DNA of 57,154 nucleotides from Lysobacteraceae bacterium NML07-0707 (GTDB lineage Bacteria; Pseudomonadota; Gammaproteobacteria; Xanthomonadales; Xanthomonadaceae): NCBI GenBank assembly GCA_002798295.1, contig NWQT01000005.1, positions 1 to 57,154 of the forward strand, read 5' to 3'. Shown piece by piece: positions 33,901 to 42,455 of this stretch (position 1 is its first letter; each line of letters starts with the position of its first letter). The notes under the pieces were generated by a model. It saw only the letters and a program-made list of their open reading frames with translations, ran no database searches and was not told where the DNA came from. The position numbers and the translations under genes were made by a program.

Positions 33901-36900
33901 TCGAGACGTTCGGCTTCGAGGCGTTCGGCTTCGAGGCGTTCGGCTTCGAGGCGTTCGGCTTCGAGACGTTCGGCTTCGAGACGTTCGGCTTCGAGACGTT
34001 CGGCTTCGAGACGTTCGGCTTCGAGGCGTTCGGCTTCGAGGCGTTCGGCTTCGAGGCGTTCGGCTTCGAGGCGTTCGGCTTCGAGGCGTTCGGCTTCGAG
34101 ACGTTCGGCTTCGAGACGTTCGGCTTCGAGGCGTTCGGCTTCGAGGCGTTCGGCTTCGAGGCGTTCGGCTTCGAGGCGTTCGGCTTCGAGGCGTTCGGCT
34201 TCGAGGCGTTCGGCTTCGAGGCGTTCGGCTTCGAGGCGTTCGGCTTCGAGGCGTTCGGCTTCGAGGCGTTCGGCTTCGAGGCGTTCGGCTTCGAGGCGTT
34301 CGGCTTCGAGGCGTTCGGCTTCGAGGCGTTCGGCTTCGAGGCGTTCGGCTTCCAACCGCTGCGCTTCGTGCGCTTGTTCATGCACATCAGACAGCGCCGC
34401 TTCCGGCAAGGCATCACGCAGACTTTCTGCCTGCGACGCCAAAGAGTCTTGCAGTGGCACCTGCTGTGTCTGCCCACTCAAGCCGGTCACAGTGCTGCGG
34501 ATCTGCTTGGCCAGCTCGGCCAATAGCGCCACGCCCTGAACGCCGGCCACGGCACCGGCAGCCAGCGAGCGCTTCAGCCAGCTCTCGGTCGGCCCGGTCG
34601 CACGGGTGATTTCCGGCACTTCAGCCATCGCAAAAGCGCCGTTCATGGTGTGTACGGCACGCAGCAATTCGCTCGATGGCACATGCTCTGCCGCCTGCGG
34701 ATCTGCCAGCCAGGTGTCGATGGTCTTGAGATGGCCGGCGACTTCGGCATCCAGAATTTCCAGCAATACCGCATCGACTTCCACCGCCACGCTGGCCGTA
34801 TCGGCAGCGGTCTCGGCGGCGGCTTGCCCGGCCACCTGCATCTGCGGATGTGCGGCCACAGGCTCAGGCTGGTAATGGACTTCTTCACCTGCCGCCAGAC
34901 GGTCGGCGGCGGCCTCGATACCTGCCAAATCCCGGGCAATCGGTGTCCCGGTCAGGGCAGCGAGCAAGGCGGGCAATGCCTCATGGGCATGGGTAACCAG
35001 CGCCAGCACGGCAGGCGTGGCCGGGCGCGAGCCATCCAGCACCCGGTTCAGCATGTTTTCCACTTTCCAGCTGAACTCGCCCAGCAAACGCGCGCCGACC
35101 AGGCGGCCACTGCCTTTGAGGGTGTGGAACACGCGCCGGATTGAGCGCGCCTTTTCCAAGTCATCCGGCGCCTGCTGCCACTGCGGCAACAGCTCATCGA
35201 GATTGCGGATTTCTTCTTCAACTTCTTCCAGGAAGATTTCCCGGATTTCATCATCGATTTCATCGCTGCCAAGGTCAAAGCCACCGGCTTCAACTGGCAG
35301 CACGCCAGCAGACCGCTCATCGCCTCCGGCTGCGGCTGCCGGCTCGACCCATTCAGCCTGTGGGGTTTCTTCCAGAAGCTGGGCGACCGAAACTTGCCCG
35401 GCAGCTTCGATTTCCGGCTGCGCCTGCGCAACAGGCTCGGCATCCGTTGCCAGCATTGCAGGCGGCTCTGCGACCTGCGGCTTGCTGGCCTCATTCAGCC
35501 AGTCCTCGTAACTGTCCTCATGGCTGTTGGCAAACGGCGCAAAATCTGTGGCGGTGGTATCTTCCGGCGGCAGCGGCCAGTAATGCAGCGCCTCCAGGCT
35601 CTGCCGGGTAATCGACAGGATATTGTCACGCCCGCCGCGCTGATCGCGCAGGGCTTCAAGGTAATACTCGATACTGGAAAGCGCATCGGCCAGCGTGTCG
35701 AGCTGCTGGTTCCCCGGAATGCGCTTGCGCGTTAGCAGCTCAATCCTGGTATAGCGACCAATGGCGGTCAGATAGTCCGCCGCTTCCGGTAGCTCCAATA
35801 TTTTCAGCGCCCCGACCACTTGCTCCAGCAGCGCCGGCACCTCCATCAGCTGGGTGTGATCCCAGCCGGTTTCCACAAAGGCCACGAACGCCTGGCGGGC
35901 ATTGTCAAAGTTGGCGATGGCTTCGCGGCTCAAGGCCTCCATCAGCTGTCGCAATTCCGAGGCACCCAGCGCATCCTGGGCATCTGCCGATAGGCTGCCG
36001 CCTCTGCTCACCTGCTCTTGCAAGTCATCCAAGGAGGCATCCACGTATAGCAGCGCGCCGGCCACGTCCAGCAGGACATTCTCATCCATCGGGATGCGCC
36101 CGCTGGCAAGCTCCGCCACGGTATCGCGCTGCACGGCCACCACTTCCCGTGCCGTCCCCAAATCCAGCATGCCCAGGGTGTCGGCAATCCGTCCCAGGGC
36201 ATCGGCCTGTGGCGCCAGCGCCTCCGCATCCTTGCGTCCCATGCGCAGGAACAGATCCAGCGCATCCTTGACGCGCAGCACGTCTTCTTTGAGTGCCGCA
36301 GAAACCGTATCCATCAGCGCCCGGTTGATGCCGGTGACACTGCCCTTGGCGCTGGCATATTCGCTATCACTCACTTGCGCCTGCGCATCCAGGTTGAAGC
36401 TGCTGCGAAGCAGCGCAAGCGCCGGATGCTCGACCTTGCTGTTGGCGACCTGATACAGCAATTGGCGGGTCAGCTCCGTAAGCGAGGAGGCCGATTGCCG
36501 GATATGCTCGTCTGCGCCATTGAACAAGCCCCGCGCCTCGCGCTCCACACTGGCAAATACCGTGCGCAATGCGCTATCGGCCTCAAGCGCGCCATCGGCT
36601 GCCGCTTCAGCCACATGGCTGGCGACCCAGAGCAGGCGGCGTGCTTCTGCTGAGCCTGGTTCTTCCGAGAGGGCACTCAAAGCCCCGTGTATGGCGGCGA
36701 AGTCGGCCTGCCCGTCGTTCCACTCTGCCAGCGCCTTGCCAAGTCGCTGCAACTGCACCGTGCTGGGCGGATCGGCCATGGCCTGGCGTGCATCGGGGAT
36801 GGTAGTGGCAGGCAGAGCCAGATCCGGGCTGAAGAACACGCCTTCACTGACCGGCTTGAGCCCGCGCACTTCGCGCAGCTCATTGGCAAGCGGCATCAGT

Positions 36901-37256
36901 ACGATGGGAATATCACGGTGCCCGCCCTGCAAGCGTTCCAGATAATCCGGCAGCTGTAGCGCCCCGCGCATCAGCGCCGCACAGGCCTCATCCACCGAGG
37001 CCACTTGTCCCTGGCCAATGGCGCTGGCCAATTGCTGCATTTCCCCGGACACCATGGCCGGGGCATACAGTTCAATCATGCGCAAGCTGCCCTGCACCTG
37101 ATGCAGCAAGGTCGCGGCCTTGCGCATCCGTTCCGGATCGGCGCCGTCTTCAACATAGGCTTCCACTTCCTGCCGCACCTGCAACAGGCTGGAGTCAAGC
37201 TCGGGCTTAATCCAACCCAATGTGGCATGGTCAATCGCTTCGCGCAGCATGTTCAT
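30951..37256 (-). CDS. chpA: Giant hybrid chemosensory kinase ChpA/PilL with (RLEAE)n repeat
   Basis: A 2,101-aa CheA-like kinase of the Pil-Chp system controlling twitching and pilus assembly. Order: a diverged N-terminal Hpt-like region (LLHQVQGSLRMIEL), helical parts, a canonical Hpt with FHTLKGSGRLVGA near residue 712, and a second Hpt with VHTMNGAFAMAE near 867. Next are about 30 RLEAE pentapeptides (~966-1120), long helical linkers, and a third Hpt with LHTLKGGARMAG near 1378. The kinase core follows with HLLRNAVAHGIETPEKRKA near 1694, DDGAGIDRDAV and GRGVGMDVV, then a CheW domain and a C-terminal receiver (LLDIEMPRMDG, Asp near 2025). Xylella names it PilL. It overlaps chpB by ~20 bases. 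Confidence 0.95.
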   Translation of the reverse strand: MNMLREAIDHATLGWIKPELDSSLLQVRQEVEAYVEDGADPERMRKAATLLHQVQGSLRMIELYAPAMVSGEMQQLASAIGQGQVASVDEACAALMRGALQLPDYLERLQGGHRDIPIVLMPLANELREVRGLKPVSEGVFFSPDLALPATTIPDARQAMADPPSTVQLQRLGKALAEWNDGQADFAAIHGALSALSEEPGSAEARRLLWVASHVAEAAADGALEADSALRTVFASVEREARGLFNGADEHIRQSASSLTELTRQLLYQVANSKVEHPALALLRSSFNLDAQAQVSDSEYASAKGSVTGINRALMDTVSAALKEDVLRVKDALDLFLRMGRKDAEALAPQADALGRIADTLGMLDLGTAREVVAVQRDTVAELASGRIPMDENVLLDVAGALLYVDASLDDLQEQVSRGGSLSADAQDALGASELRQLMEALSREAIANFDNARQAFVAFVETGWDHTQLMEVPALLEQVVGALKILELPEAADYLTAIGRYTRIELLTRKRIPGNQQLDTLADALSSIEYYLEALRDQRGGRDNILSITRQSLEALHYWPLPPEDTTATDFAPFANSHEDSYEDWLNEASKPQVAEPPAMLATDAEPVAQAQPEIEAAGQVSVAQLLEETPQAEWVEPAAAAGGDERSAGVLPVEAGGFDLGSDEIDDEIREIFLEEVEEEIRNLDELLPQWQQAPDDLEKARSIRRVFHTLKGSGRLVGARLLGEFSWKVENMLNRVLDGSRPATPAVLALVTHAHEALPALLAALTGTPIARDLAGIEAAADRLAAGEEVHYQPEPVAAHPQMQVAGQAAAETAADTASVAVEVDAVLLEILDAEVAGHLKTIDTWLADPQAAEHVPSSELLRAVHTMNGAFAMAEVPEITRATGPTESWLKRSLAAGAVAGVQGVALLAELAKQIRSTVTGLSGQTQQVPLQDSLASQAESLRDALPEAALSDVHEQAHEAQRLEAERLEAERLEAERLEAERLEAERLEAERLEAERLEAERLEAERLEAERLEAERLEAERLEAERLEAERLEAERLEAERLEAERLEAERLEAERLEAERLEAERLEAERLEAERLEAERLEAERLEAERLEAERLEAERLEAERLEAERLEAQQLEAEQATLADDVPAAEVDLLAAVREEEETRWAAHAEQMQAESEARAQQARLAEVLAQTEARANALIAEIEQRINMQESDPVEVMRLAALEFREQAKALALRTREFEDFMQMEDARLQEARVGDPAYEESRRQSQMQIDVAREVVARLEKQADVAALREREFRDFMALEEERLAKLQAPQFHHSVYIEPEAAEAAARASQADSIGPDGPLEIEGLDEDLLEIFIEEGNDLLDEADGLTASLRAVPDDAEILKALQRNLHTLKGGARMAGIMSMGDLGHALESLLESAAEGDAGLQSGDIALTESALDRLHAMLERVSQRRAIYPADTLVQALMARARGEALSAADASEAAPVVVDMPTLSAPIDVAQNEAESTARSSQEQVRVRADLLERLVNYAGEVAIYRSRLEQQLGAFRSAMAEMEQTNTRLRDQVRRLDIETEAQIVARYQREQDAADPTFDPLELDRFSTLQQLSRALGESANDLSSLQGSLEELTRQYETLLQQQSKVSTELQEGLMRARMVSVESALPRLRRVVRQAAGELGKEVQFVLDGSQGELDRSVLERMLGPLEHLLRNAVAHGIETPEKRKAAGKSANGEVRLKVSPEGSEVVLQVLDDGAGIDRDAVRRRAEARGLIAPGAELSNTQLDNLILVSGFSTADSVSQVAGRGVGMDVVNNEVRQIGGGLQISSTPGQGSCFTLHLPQTLAVTQAVFVRIGENTFAVPVASVRAVSRIERSEYESPGAIHSYGGEDYQIHDLGLLLGQAPVKAEGQLQVPLILVRSGDLRVAVGVDQIIGNREIVVKPTGPQINSIPGIFGATVMGDGRVMIILDIAPLARRHAGREALAAVQQVPAIKAASVPLVMVVDDSITMRKVTSRVLMRQGFEVLTAKDGVDALERLEERIPDVMLLDIEMPRMDGYELASEMKRHTRLRHIPIIMITSRSGDKHRQRAFELGVNRYLGKPYQEPELLRNVNELLGRAREQD
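33890..34358 (-). repeat. 15-bp tandem repeat (~30 copies) encoding RLEAE in ChpA
   Basis: The plus-strand unit is CGTTCGGCTTCGAGG, repeated in perfect register about 30 times. The only common variation is a G/A change at one position, which swaps the Arg codon CGC/CGT without changing the protein. The unit is a multiple of three and has no stop in any of the six frames, so copy-number changes stay in frame and all frames stay open. The near identity of units suggests recent expansion or ongoing homogenisation. The encoded segment is highly charged and predicted helical, with Arg-Glu pairs spaced i to i+4. Confidence 0.97.
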
Positions 37257-37323
37257 GACTGCCCCCCGGTAATCTTGGCGAAGGAAGTACGGCTCATTTC
37301 AGGTGCAACCCCTTGTTTTGCTA

Positions 37324-39348
37324 TCAGGCCGGCAGCTTGAAGTCAGCGACCGAGCGGCGCAGGTCGGCCGCCAGCTGCGCCAGGTTGCCAATCGACTGCG
37401 CGGTTTGCCCGGCGCCCTGCGAGGTTTGCAAGGTAATCGACTGGATGGTGCTCATGGTTTCGGTGATGTGCGAAGCCGCATTCGACTGCTGTGCCGCCGA
37501 CTTGGAAATATCCTGAATCAGCTGCGCCAGGTCATTGGACACGCGCTCGATTTCGCCCAGCGCCGTACCGGCGTCTTCGGCCAGGCGCGCCCCTTGCACC
37601 ACTTCGCTGGTGGTTTCTTCCATCGAGCTGACCGCCTCATTGGTATCGGACTGAATGGTGGACACCAGGCCTTCAATTCGCTTGGTTGCACCGGAGGTGC
37701 GTTCTGCCAGGCGCTGCACTTCGTCGGCCACCACCGCAAAACCGCGTCCGGCCTCGCCGGCCGAGGCCGCCTGAATCGAGGCATTGAGCGCCAGGATGTT
37801 GGTCTGCTCGGAAATGTCGTTAATCAGTTCCACGATGGCGCCGATTTCCTGCGAAGACTCGCCCAGGCGCTTGATGCGCTTGGAGGTTTCCTGAATCTGG
37901 TCGCGGATATTGTCCATGCCGTGAATGGTCTGGCGTACCACGTCTGCACCGTTGGTAGCGATTTCCACCGAGCGCTGCGCCACTTCTGCCGACTGTGCGG
38001 AGCTGCGCGACACCTGGTCAATGCTGCCGGCGATTTCGTTGATACGGTCGGTTGCGGAGCTGATTTCGGCAGCCTGATGTTCGGCTGCCTCGGCCAGGTG
38101 CATGGCGGTGGCCTGGGTTTCCTGCGCCGAAGAAGCCACGCGCACCGAAGTATCGTTGATGGTTCCCACCAGGGTGCGCAGCTGCTCGATAGCGAAGTTG
38201 ATCGAGTCGGCAATCGCGCCGGTCATGTCCTCGGTCACGGTCGCCTTCACGGTGAGATCGCCTTCTGCGAGCGAGCCCATTTCATCCAGCAGGCGCATGA
38301 TCGCCTCCTGGTTGCGGGTGGTGAGTTCTTCTGCCGAGACCCGGCGTGCCGCCTGGGCGCGGTACAGGCTGCGCAGCAAGCCGCCAATCGCCATCAGGGT
38401 CAAAACACCGGAAATGATGGAAATCCAGATATTGCCAAGCAGGCTGGTGTCTTTCAAAGAGCCTGATGCGGTGAATGCGCTGAACAGCTGCCGGGAGTCT
38501 TTCAGCATTTGCTCGGAATTGTTGGCAATCTTGCTGGAGGCGGCCTGCGCCTGAAACAGCGGCTCCGAACCATTTTGCACGGCGGCCAGCTCTTTGCTCA
38601 TGTTCGCCCAGATTTCTTTGGCCTTGTTGAGCGCACTCACGGCGGCGCCTACCGTGACCTTCTTGGCGCCCTGGGCGTTTTCAGCGCCGTCGGCAAGCCC
38701 GGCCATCACTTGTTCGAACATCAGAACGTCTTGACGCAGCCCCTGCCCTGCCAGCGGCGCGGTGCTGCCTCCGGCACGGATTTCCGCAATCCGGCGCGCC
38801 ATCGACGATACCAGAATCGACTGCCGCATGGCGATGTACTGCTGGCTGGAAGGCACGCCCGCGCTGGACATGACACGCACCATTTCATCCAGATGCGCCT
38901 GAATCTGCGGCACGGCGGTATTGAAGCGCTCGGCATTACTGCCCAGGCTGGTGACCACCGGCTCGCTGTCGATAATCTGCTTGGCGCTTTGCGCCAGCGG
39001 CGCCCAGGTCTTCTTGATTTGGTTGATGGGCGCGGCCACAGACAGATCGTTACCGTAGTCGCGGCTCACCAGATTCAAGTTTTCTTCGATCTTGCCATGC
39101 GTTGCCTTGAAGTCGGCAAAGGCATCGGCATCGCCACCGGTAGCGGCCAGCGCCTGACTTGCCAGCTGCTGCGAGAGTACTTGCAACTCTGCCACAGCGG
39201 TACTGGCACCGCCCAGGCGAGTAGCGCGCCAGACCGAAGCCACGGTATTGGCCGCAAACACCAAAACGGAAACAACCAGCAAAATCAACCAGAAATTACT
39301 GCCGCCTTCACGGGCTTTGCCATTCGTCGAACCACTGGCTGCGCTCAT
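37324..39348 (-). CDS. pilJ: Methyl-accepting chemotaxis receptor PilJ
   Basis: Receptor of the type IV pilus chemosensory system (674 aa). There is an N-terminal membrane segment (NFWLILLVVSVLVFAANTVA, ~18-37) and a periplasmic helical region repeating a PilJ-type module. A second span follows near 298-320, then HAMP (RRVSAEELTTRNQEAIMRLL). The MCP signalling hairpin has its tip at ILALNASIQAASAGEAGRGF and continues with VVADEVQRLAERT. The ATG at 39348 is preferred over a TTG two codons earlier because GAGG lies 8 bases upstream. It lies between pilI and chpA in the operon. Confidence 0.94.
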   Translation of the reverse strand: MSAASGSTNGKAREGGSNFWLILLVVSVLVFAANTVASVWRATRLGGASTAVAELQVLSQQLASQALAATGGDADAFADFKATHGKIEENLNLVSRDYGNDLSVAAPINQIKKTWAPLAQSAKQIIDSEPVVTSLGSNAERFNTAVPQIQAHLDEMVRVMSSAGVPSSQQYIAMRQSILVSSMARRIAEIRAGGSTAPLAGQGLRQDVLMFEQVMAGLADGAENAQGAKKVTVGAAVSALNKAKEIWANMSKELAAVQNGSEPLFQAQAASSKIANNSEQMLKDSRQLFSAFTASGSLKDTSLLGNIWISIISGVLTLMAIGGLLRSLYRAQAARRVSAEELTTRNQEAIMRLLDEMGSLAEGDLTVKATVTEDMTGAIADSINFAIEQLRTLVGTINDTSVRVASSAQETQATAMHLAEAAEHQAAEISSATDRINEIAGSIDQVSRSSAQSAEVAQRSVEIATNGADVVRQTIHGMDNIRDQIQETSKRIKRLGESSQEIGAIVELINDISEQTNILALNASIQAASAGEAGRGFAVVADEVQRLAERTSGATKRIEGLVSTIQSDTNEAVSSMEETTSEVVQGARLAEDAGTALGEIERVSNDLAQLIQDISKSAAQQSNAASHITETMSTIQSITLQTSQGAGQTAQSIGNLAQLAADLRRSVADFKLPA

Positions 39349-39424
39349 TTTCAAGACCTCGATTGGATTGAATCAATAATGCGCCTGGCCGGCCGGAAAC
39401 TGTCCGCCAGGCAAGTTGAAGAAA

Positions 39425-39967
39425 TCAGGCCGCAGCCTGACGAAACTCCGGAATGCGCGCCAAGCGCTCCAGATTGAATACTGCCCAGCGCTCATCCTGC
39501 TGACAATAGACTTGCTCAACCAGCGTGGCATAACGCCCCTCCGCCAGCTCGTCTGCCTGGATTTGCTGATCGGCATCGAAACCACGCTGGCCATACAGCT
39601 CATCTACCAGCACACCGACATCGCCACCGGGCTGGCGGATGACCAGCATCCGCTGCCGCTCATGCTGGACGCTGCGCTGCCCTTCCAGAAACTGTCGCAG
39701 ATCCACCACCGGCAGCAGGTTGCCGCGCACATTGGCCAGTCCCAGCAACCACGGCTGGGCACCCGGCACCGGCGTCACCGAGGGCACGCCAAGAATCTCG
39801 ACTACATGGGTATGATCCGATACCAGCCGCCGCTGGCCGATGCGATAGGCCAGGCCACGCCACTGCGCCCCCTCGCCTGCCTGCAGCGGATTGCCCGCCA
39901 CATGCGTCAAACTCCGGCGTTCGTAATCTTGCAACCGCTCAAAGGGTGTCATCGACACGGCATTCAT
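39425..39967 (-). CDS. pilI: CheW-like coupling protein PilI
   Basis: A 180-aa single CheW-domain protein linking PilJ to ChpA. The CheW core is seen in LAYRIGQRRLVSDHTHVVEIL, PWLLGLANVRGNLLPVVDLR and VGVLVDELYGQRGF. The start at 39967 (MNAVSMTPFERL) has GGGGAAGAG upstream; the longer frame that begins 17 codons earlier has no leader. It lies 47 bases after pilG and 76 bases before pilJ in the same direction. Confidence 0.93.
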   Translation of the reverse strand: MNAVSMTPFERLQDYERRSLTHVAGNPLQAGEGAQWRGLAYRIGQRRLVSDHTHVVEILGVPSVTPVPGAQPWLLGLANVRGNLLPVVDLRQFLEGQRSVQHERQRMLVIRQPGGDVGVLVDELYGQRGFDADQQIQADELAEGRYATLVEQVYCQQDERWAVFNLERLARIPEFRQAAA

Positions 39968-40014
39968 TGGCTCTTCCCCTGCGTGAACTTGGGCACGACG
40001 CCCAAGTCTTGTCC

Positions 40015-40413
40015 TCAAACGTTCACATAAGTACGAATGGCATCCAGCAATTCCTCGCGGGTAAAGGGCTTGGTGAGATATTCCTCCGAGCCCACAATCC
40101 GCCCCCGCGCCTTGTCAAACAGCCCATCCTTGGAGGAGAGCATGATGACCGGCGTGGACTTGAACGTCTGGTTGTTCTTGATCAGTGCGCAGGTCTGATA
40201 GCCATCCAGACGCGGCATCATGATGTCCACGAAAATGATGTGCGGATGCTGATCGGCAATCAGCGCCAACGCCTCGAAACCGTCGTTGGCAGTCACCACC
40301 TCGTAGCCTTCCCGCTTGAGCAATGTCTCGGCTGTGCGACGAATCGTCTTGGAGTCGTCAATCACCATCACCTTGAGGCCATTCCCCTCTTTGCTTGTTG
40401 CTTGCATAGACAT
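40015..40413 (-). CDS. pilG: Type IV pilus response regulator PilG
   Basis: A 132-aa stand-alone CheY-like receiver. It begins GLKVMVIDDSKTIRRTAETL, has the phospho-acceptor D63 in FVDIMMPRLDGYQT, and the PilG-typical KDGLFDKARGRIVGSEEYL with the conserved Lys in LTKPF. In Pseudomonas and Xylella, PilG acts downstream of ChpA to promote pilus extension and cAMP synthesis. The start at 40413 has TGGGGACA just upstream; an ATG two codons later is possible. First gene of the operon, divergent from gshB. No second receiver gene (pilH) is present in the cluster. Confidence 0.94.
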   Translation of the reverse strand: MSMQATSKEGNGLKVMVIDDSKTIRRTAETLLKREGYEVVTANDGFEALALIADQHPHIIFVDIMMPRLDGYQTCALIKNNQTFKSTPVIMLSSKDGLFDKARGRIVGSEEYLTKPFTREELLDAIRTYVNV

Positions 40414-40455
40414 TGTCCCCAGAGCTTGCTGGAACCTTGGTGTTTCAAAAAATCC

Positions 40456-40484
40456 ATCTTTCAATTACTGCGGCAGACTGTCAA
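40456..40484 (-). promoter_or_regulatory. Candidate promoter of the pilG-chp operon
   Basis: On the minus strand a consensus -35 TTGACA (40484-40479) is followed after 17 bases by AAAGAT (40461-40456), a poor -10. It lies 43-71 bases upstream of the pilG start. The good -35 with a poor -10 suggests an activated promoter or a false match. Confidence 0.35.
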
Positions 40485-40629
40485 GCAAAAAGCGCCCGAA
40501 ATTCCAAATCAGCGACTGGCAGCGCAGTCTTGGGCGTCCATCTGGCGTTCTGGCAACGCAAAATGATCGAAATATGCGCATGAAGGCTCTACCATCGCCA
40601 ACAGGCCAATCCGCAGGAACTTAAGACCC

Positions 40630-41589
40630 ATGCCGTATGACATCGTGGTGGTGATGGATCCGATTGCCGCCATCAACCCCGCCAAGGACACCACTTTCGC
40701 CATGTTGCTGGAAGCCCAGCGGCGCGGCCATCGCCTGCATTATGTATTGCCCGGCGGCCTGTTTCTGCGCGATGGCATGCTGCTGGCACGGGCTGTTGCG
40801 CTGCAAGTGCGTGATCAGCACCACGACTGGTTCAGCCTGGGCGAGCCTTATGAGCTGCGCTTTGGTAGTGGCCAGGCGGTGCTGATGCGCACCGACCCGC
40901 CGGTGGATACTGATTATCTGCACGATACCCAGCTGCTGGATTTTGCCCGCCAGCAGGGCGCGCTGGTGGTGAACGACCCGCGCGGGCTGCGTGACTTCAA
41001 CGAAAAGCTCGCCGCGCTGCTGTTCCCGGACTGCTGCCCGCCTACCCTGGTGAGCCGCGATGCCGCTGCGCTCAAGGCGTTCGTGCATGCGCACCAGGAT
41101 GCGGTGCTCAAGCCGCTCGACGGCATGGGCGGGCGCTCGATTTTCCGCACCAGCGCCGGCGATGCCAATCTCAACGTGATTCTGGAAACATTGACCGGCG
41201 GCGGGCGGCATCTGGCGATGGCGCAGCGCTATTTGCCGGAGATTGCCGATGGCGACAAGCGCGTGCTGCTGGTTGATGGCGAGCCGGTGGAATACGCGCT
41301 GGCACGCATTCCGCAGGGCGATGAGTTTCGCGGCAATCTGGCCGCCGGCGGACGCGGTGAAGGCCGGCCACTGACCGCACGCGAAAAACACATCGCCGCA
41401 CGGGTGGGGCCGGAAATGAAACGCCGCGGCATGTTGTTCGTGGGTCTGGACGTGATTGGCGAATGGATGACCGAGCTGAACGTCACCAGCCCGACCGGCG
41501 TGCGCGAGCTGGAAAAACAGTTCGGCATCAATATCGCAGGACGCTTGTTTGATGCCATCGAAAAACGTCTGGCAGGCCAGGGGCAATGA
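40630..41589 (+). CDS. gshB: Glutathione synthetase
   Basis: ATP-grasp ligase of 319 aa that joins gamma-glutamylcysteine and glycine to make glutathione. Diagnostic blocks are VVMDPIAAINPAKDTTFAML at the start, MRTDPPVDTDYL near residue 80, NDPRGLRDFNEKL, VLKPLDGMGGRSIF and the late GLDVIGEWMTELNVTSPTG. The length matches the proteobacterial enzyme. It is divergent from pilG and overlaps the TonB-like gene by 4 bases (ATGA); gshB next to tonB and pilG is a conserved order in Pseudomonas and Xanthomonas relatives. Confidence 0.96.
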   Translation: MPYDIVVVMDPIAAINPAKDTTFAMLLEAQRRGHRLHYVLPGGLFLRDGMLLARAVALQVRDQHHDWFSLGEPYELRFGSGQAVLMRTDPPVDTDYLHDTQLLDFARQQGALVVNDPRGLRDFNEKLAALLFPDCCPPTLVSRDAAALKAFVHAHQDAVLKPLDGMGGRSIFRTSAGDANLNVILETLTGGGRHLAMAQRYLPEIADGDKRVLLVDGEPVEYALARIPQGDEFRGNLAAGGRGEGRPLTAREKHIAARVGPEMKRRGMLFVGLDVIGEWMTELNVTSPTGVRELEKQFGINIAGRLFDAIEKRLAGQGQ

Positions 41590-42455
41590 CTGAGCGCACA
41601 GCCCGAAAACCCGGCGAACACGACCGTCTGGGCGCCACCCTGGCGCTCTCGGCATTGCTGCATGCGCTGCTGATTCTGGGCGTGGGCTGGGCGGCCAGTG
41701 AATCGGCGCCGGTCACGCCGATGCTGGATGTGATGCTTTCGGAAACCCGCACCGAGCTTACCCCCAAGGAAGCCGAGTTTCTGGCGCAGGTCAGCAACCA
41801 GGGTGGCGGCGAGCATGACAAATCCTCGCGCCCCACCGACCCGCAAAGCGGCGAGCTGCCACTGCCCGAATCGGGTACGGCCCCGCAGCCGATGCGCGCG
41901 GAAAGTCCGCAAGTCTCGCCGCCGCCGGAGGCGCGCGTGGTCAGCGGTGGCGATGAGACCCGCCGCCTGCCCGAAGCGCGTGATACCCCGGAAAACCCGG
42001 ACGCGCCCTCACCGCAGGGTCAGCGCAAAATCAATCATGACCTGGCGATGGCGCGGCTGGCAGCAGAAATCCACCTCAATTCCGAGCGCTATGCGCAGCG
42101 CCCCAAGCGCAAGTTTGTCTCTGCCAGTACCAAGGAATATGTCTATGCCGAATATCTGCGCCGCTGGGTGGACCGGGTGGAGCGCATCGGCAATCTGAAC
42201 TACCCGGAGGCCGCGCGCAGCCGCAACCTGTATGGGCAAGTGGTGGTCAGCATCGGCATCCGCCGCGATGGCTCGGTGGAGTCGGTCTCCATCGTGCGCT
42301 CCAGCGGCATCGACCTCATCGACCAGGCGGCGCTGCGCATCGCCCGCCTTGCCGAGCCTTATCCGCCACTGCCCAAGACCGATGAGCCGGTGGATGTGTT
42401 GAACGTGGTACGCACCTGGAATTTCCGCCCCGGCGGGCAGTTCACGGACGAATAA
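41586..42455 (+). CDS. TonB-family energy-coupling protein
   Basis: A 289-aa inner-membrane protein. A single N-terminal transmembrane helix (LGATLALSALLHALLILGVG) is followed by a proline-rich and acidic periplasmic region, and then a C-terminal TonB domain with YPEAARSRNLYGQVVVSIGI and SSGIDLIDQAALRIA. TonB proteins transmit proton-motive force to outer-membrane receptors. No exbB or exbD lies here, and the helix lacks a clear SH LS motif, so it may serve another task. It overlaps gshB by 4 bases. Its stop abuts that of tsaB, which converges with no gap. Confidence 0.87.
   Translation: MTERTARKPGEHDRLGATLALSALLHALLILGVGWAASESAPVTPMLDVMLSETRTELTPKEAEFLAQVSNQGGGEHDKSSRPTDPQSGELPLPESGTAPQPMRAESPQVSPPPEARVVSGGDETRRLPEARDTPENPDAPSPQGQRKINHDLAMARLAAEIHLNSERYAQRPKRKFVSASTKEYVYAEYLRRWVDRVERIGNLNYPEAARSRNLYGQVVVSIGIRRDGSVESVSIVRSSGIDLIDQAALRIARLAEPYPPLPKTDEPVDVLNVVRTWNFRPGGQFTDE

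Noticed and set aside
33890-34358. CRISPR-like array
   Set aside because: The repeats are 15 bp, directly adjacent without spacers and translated as RLEAE inside ChpA; no cas genes are near.
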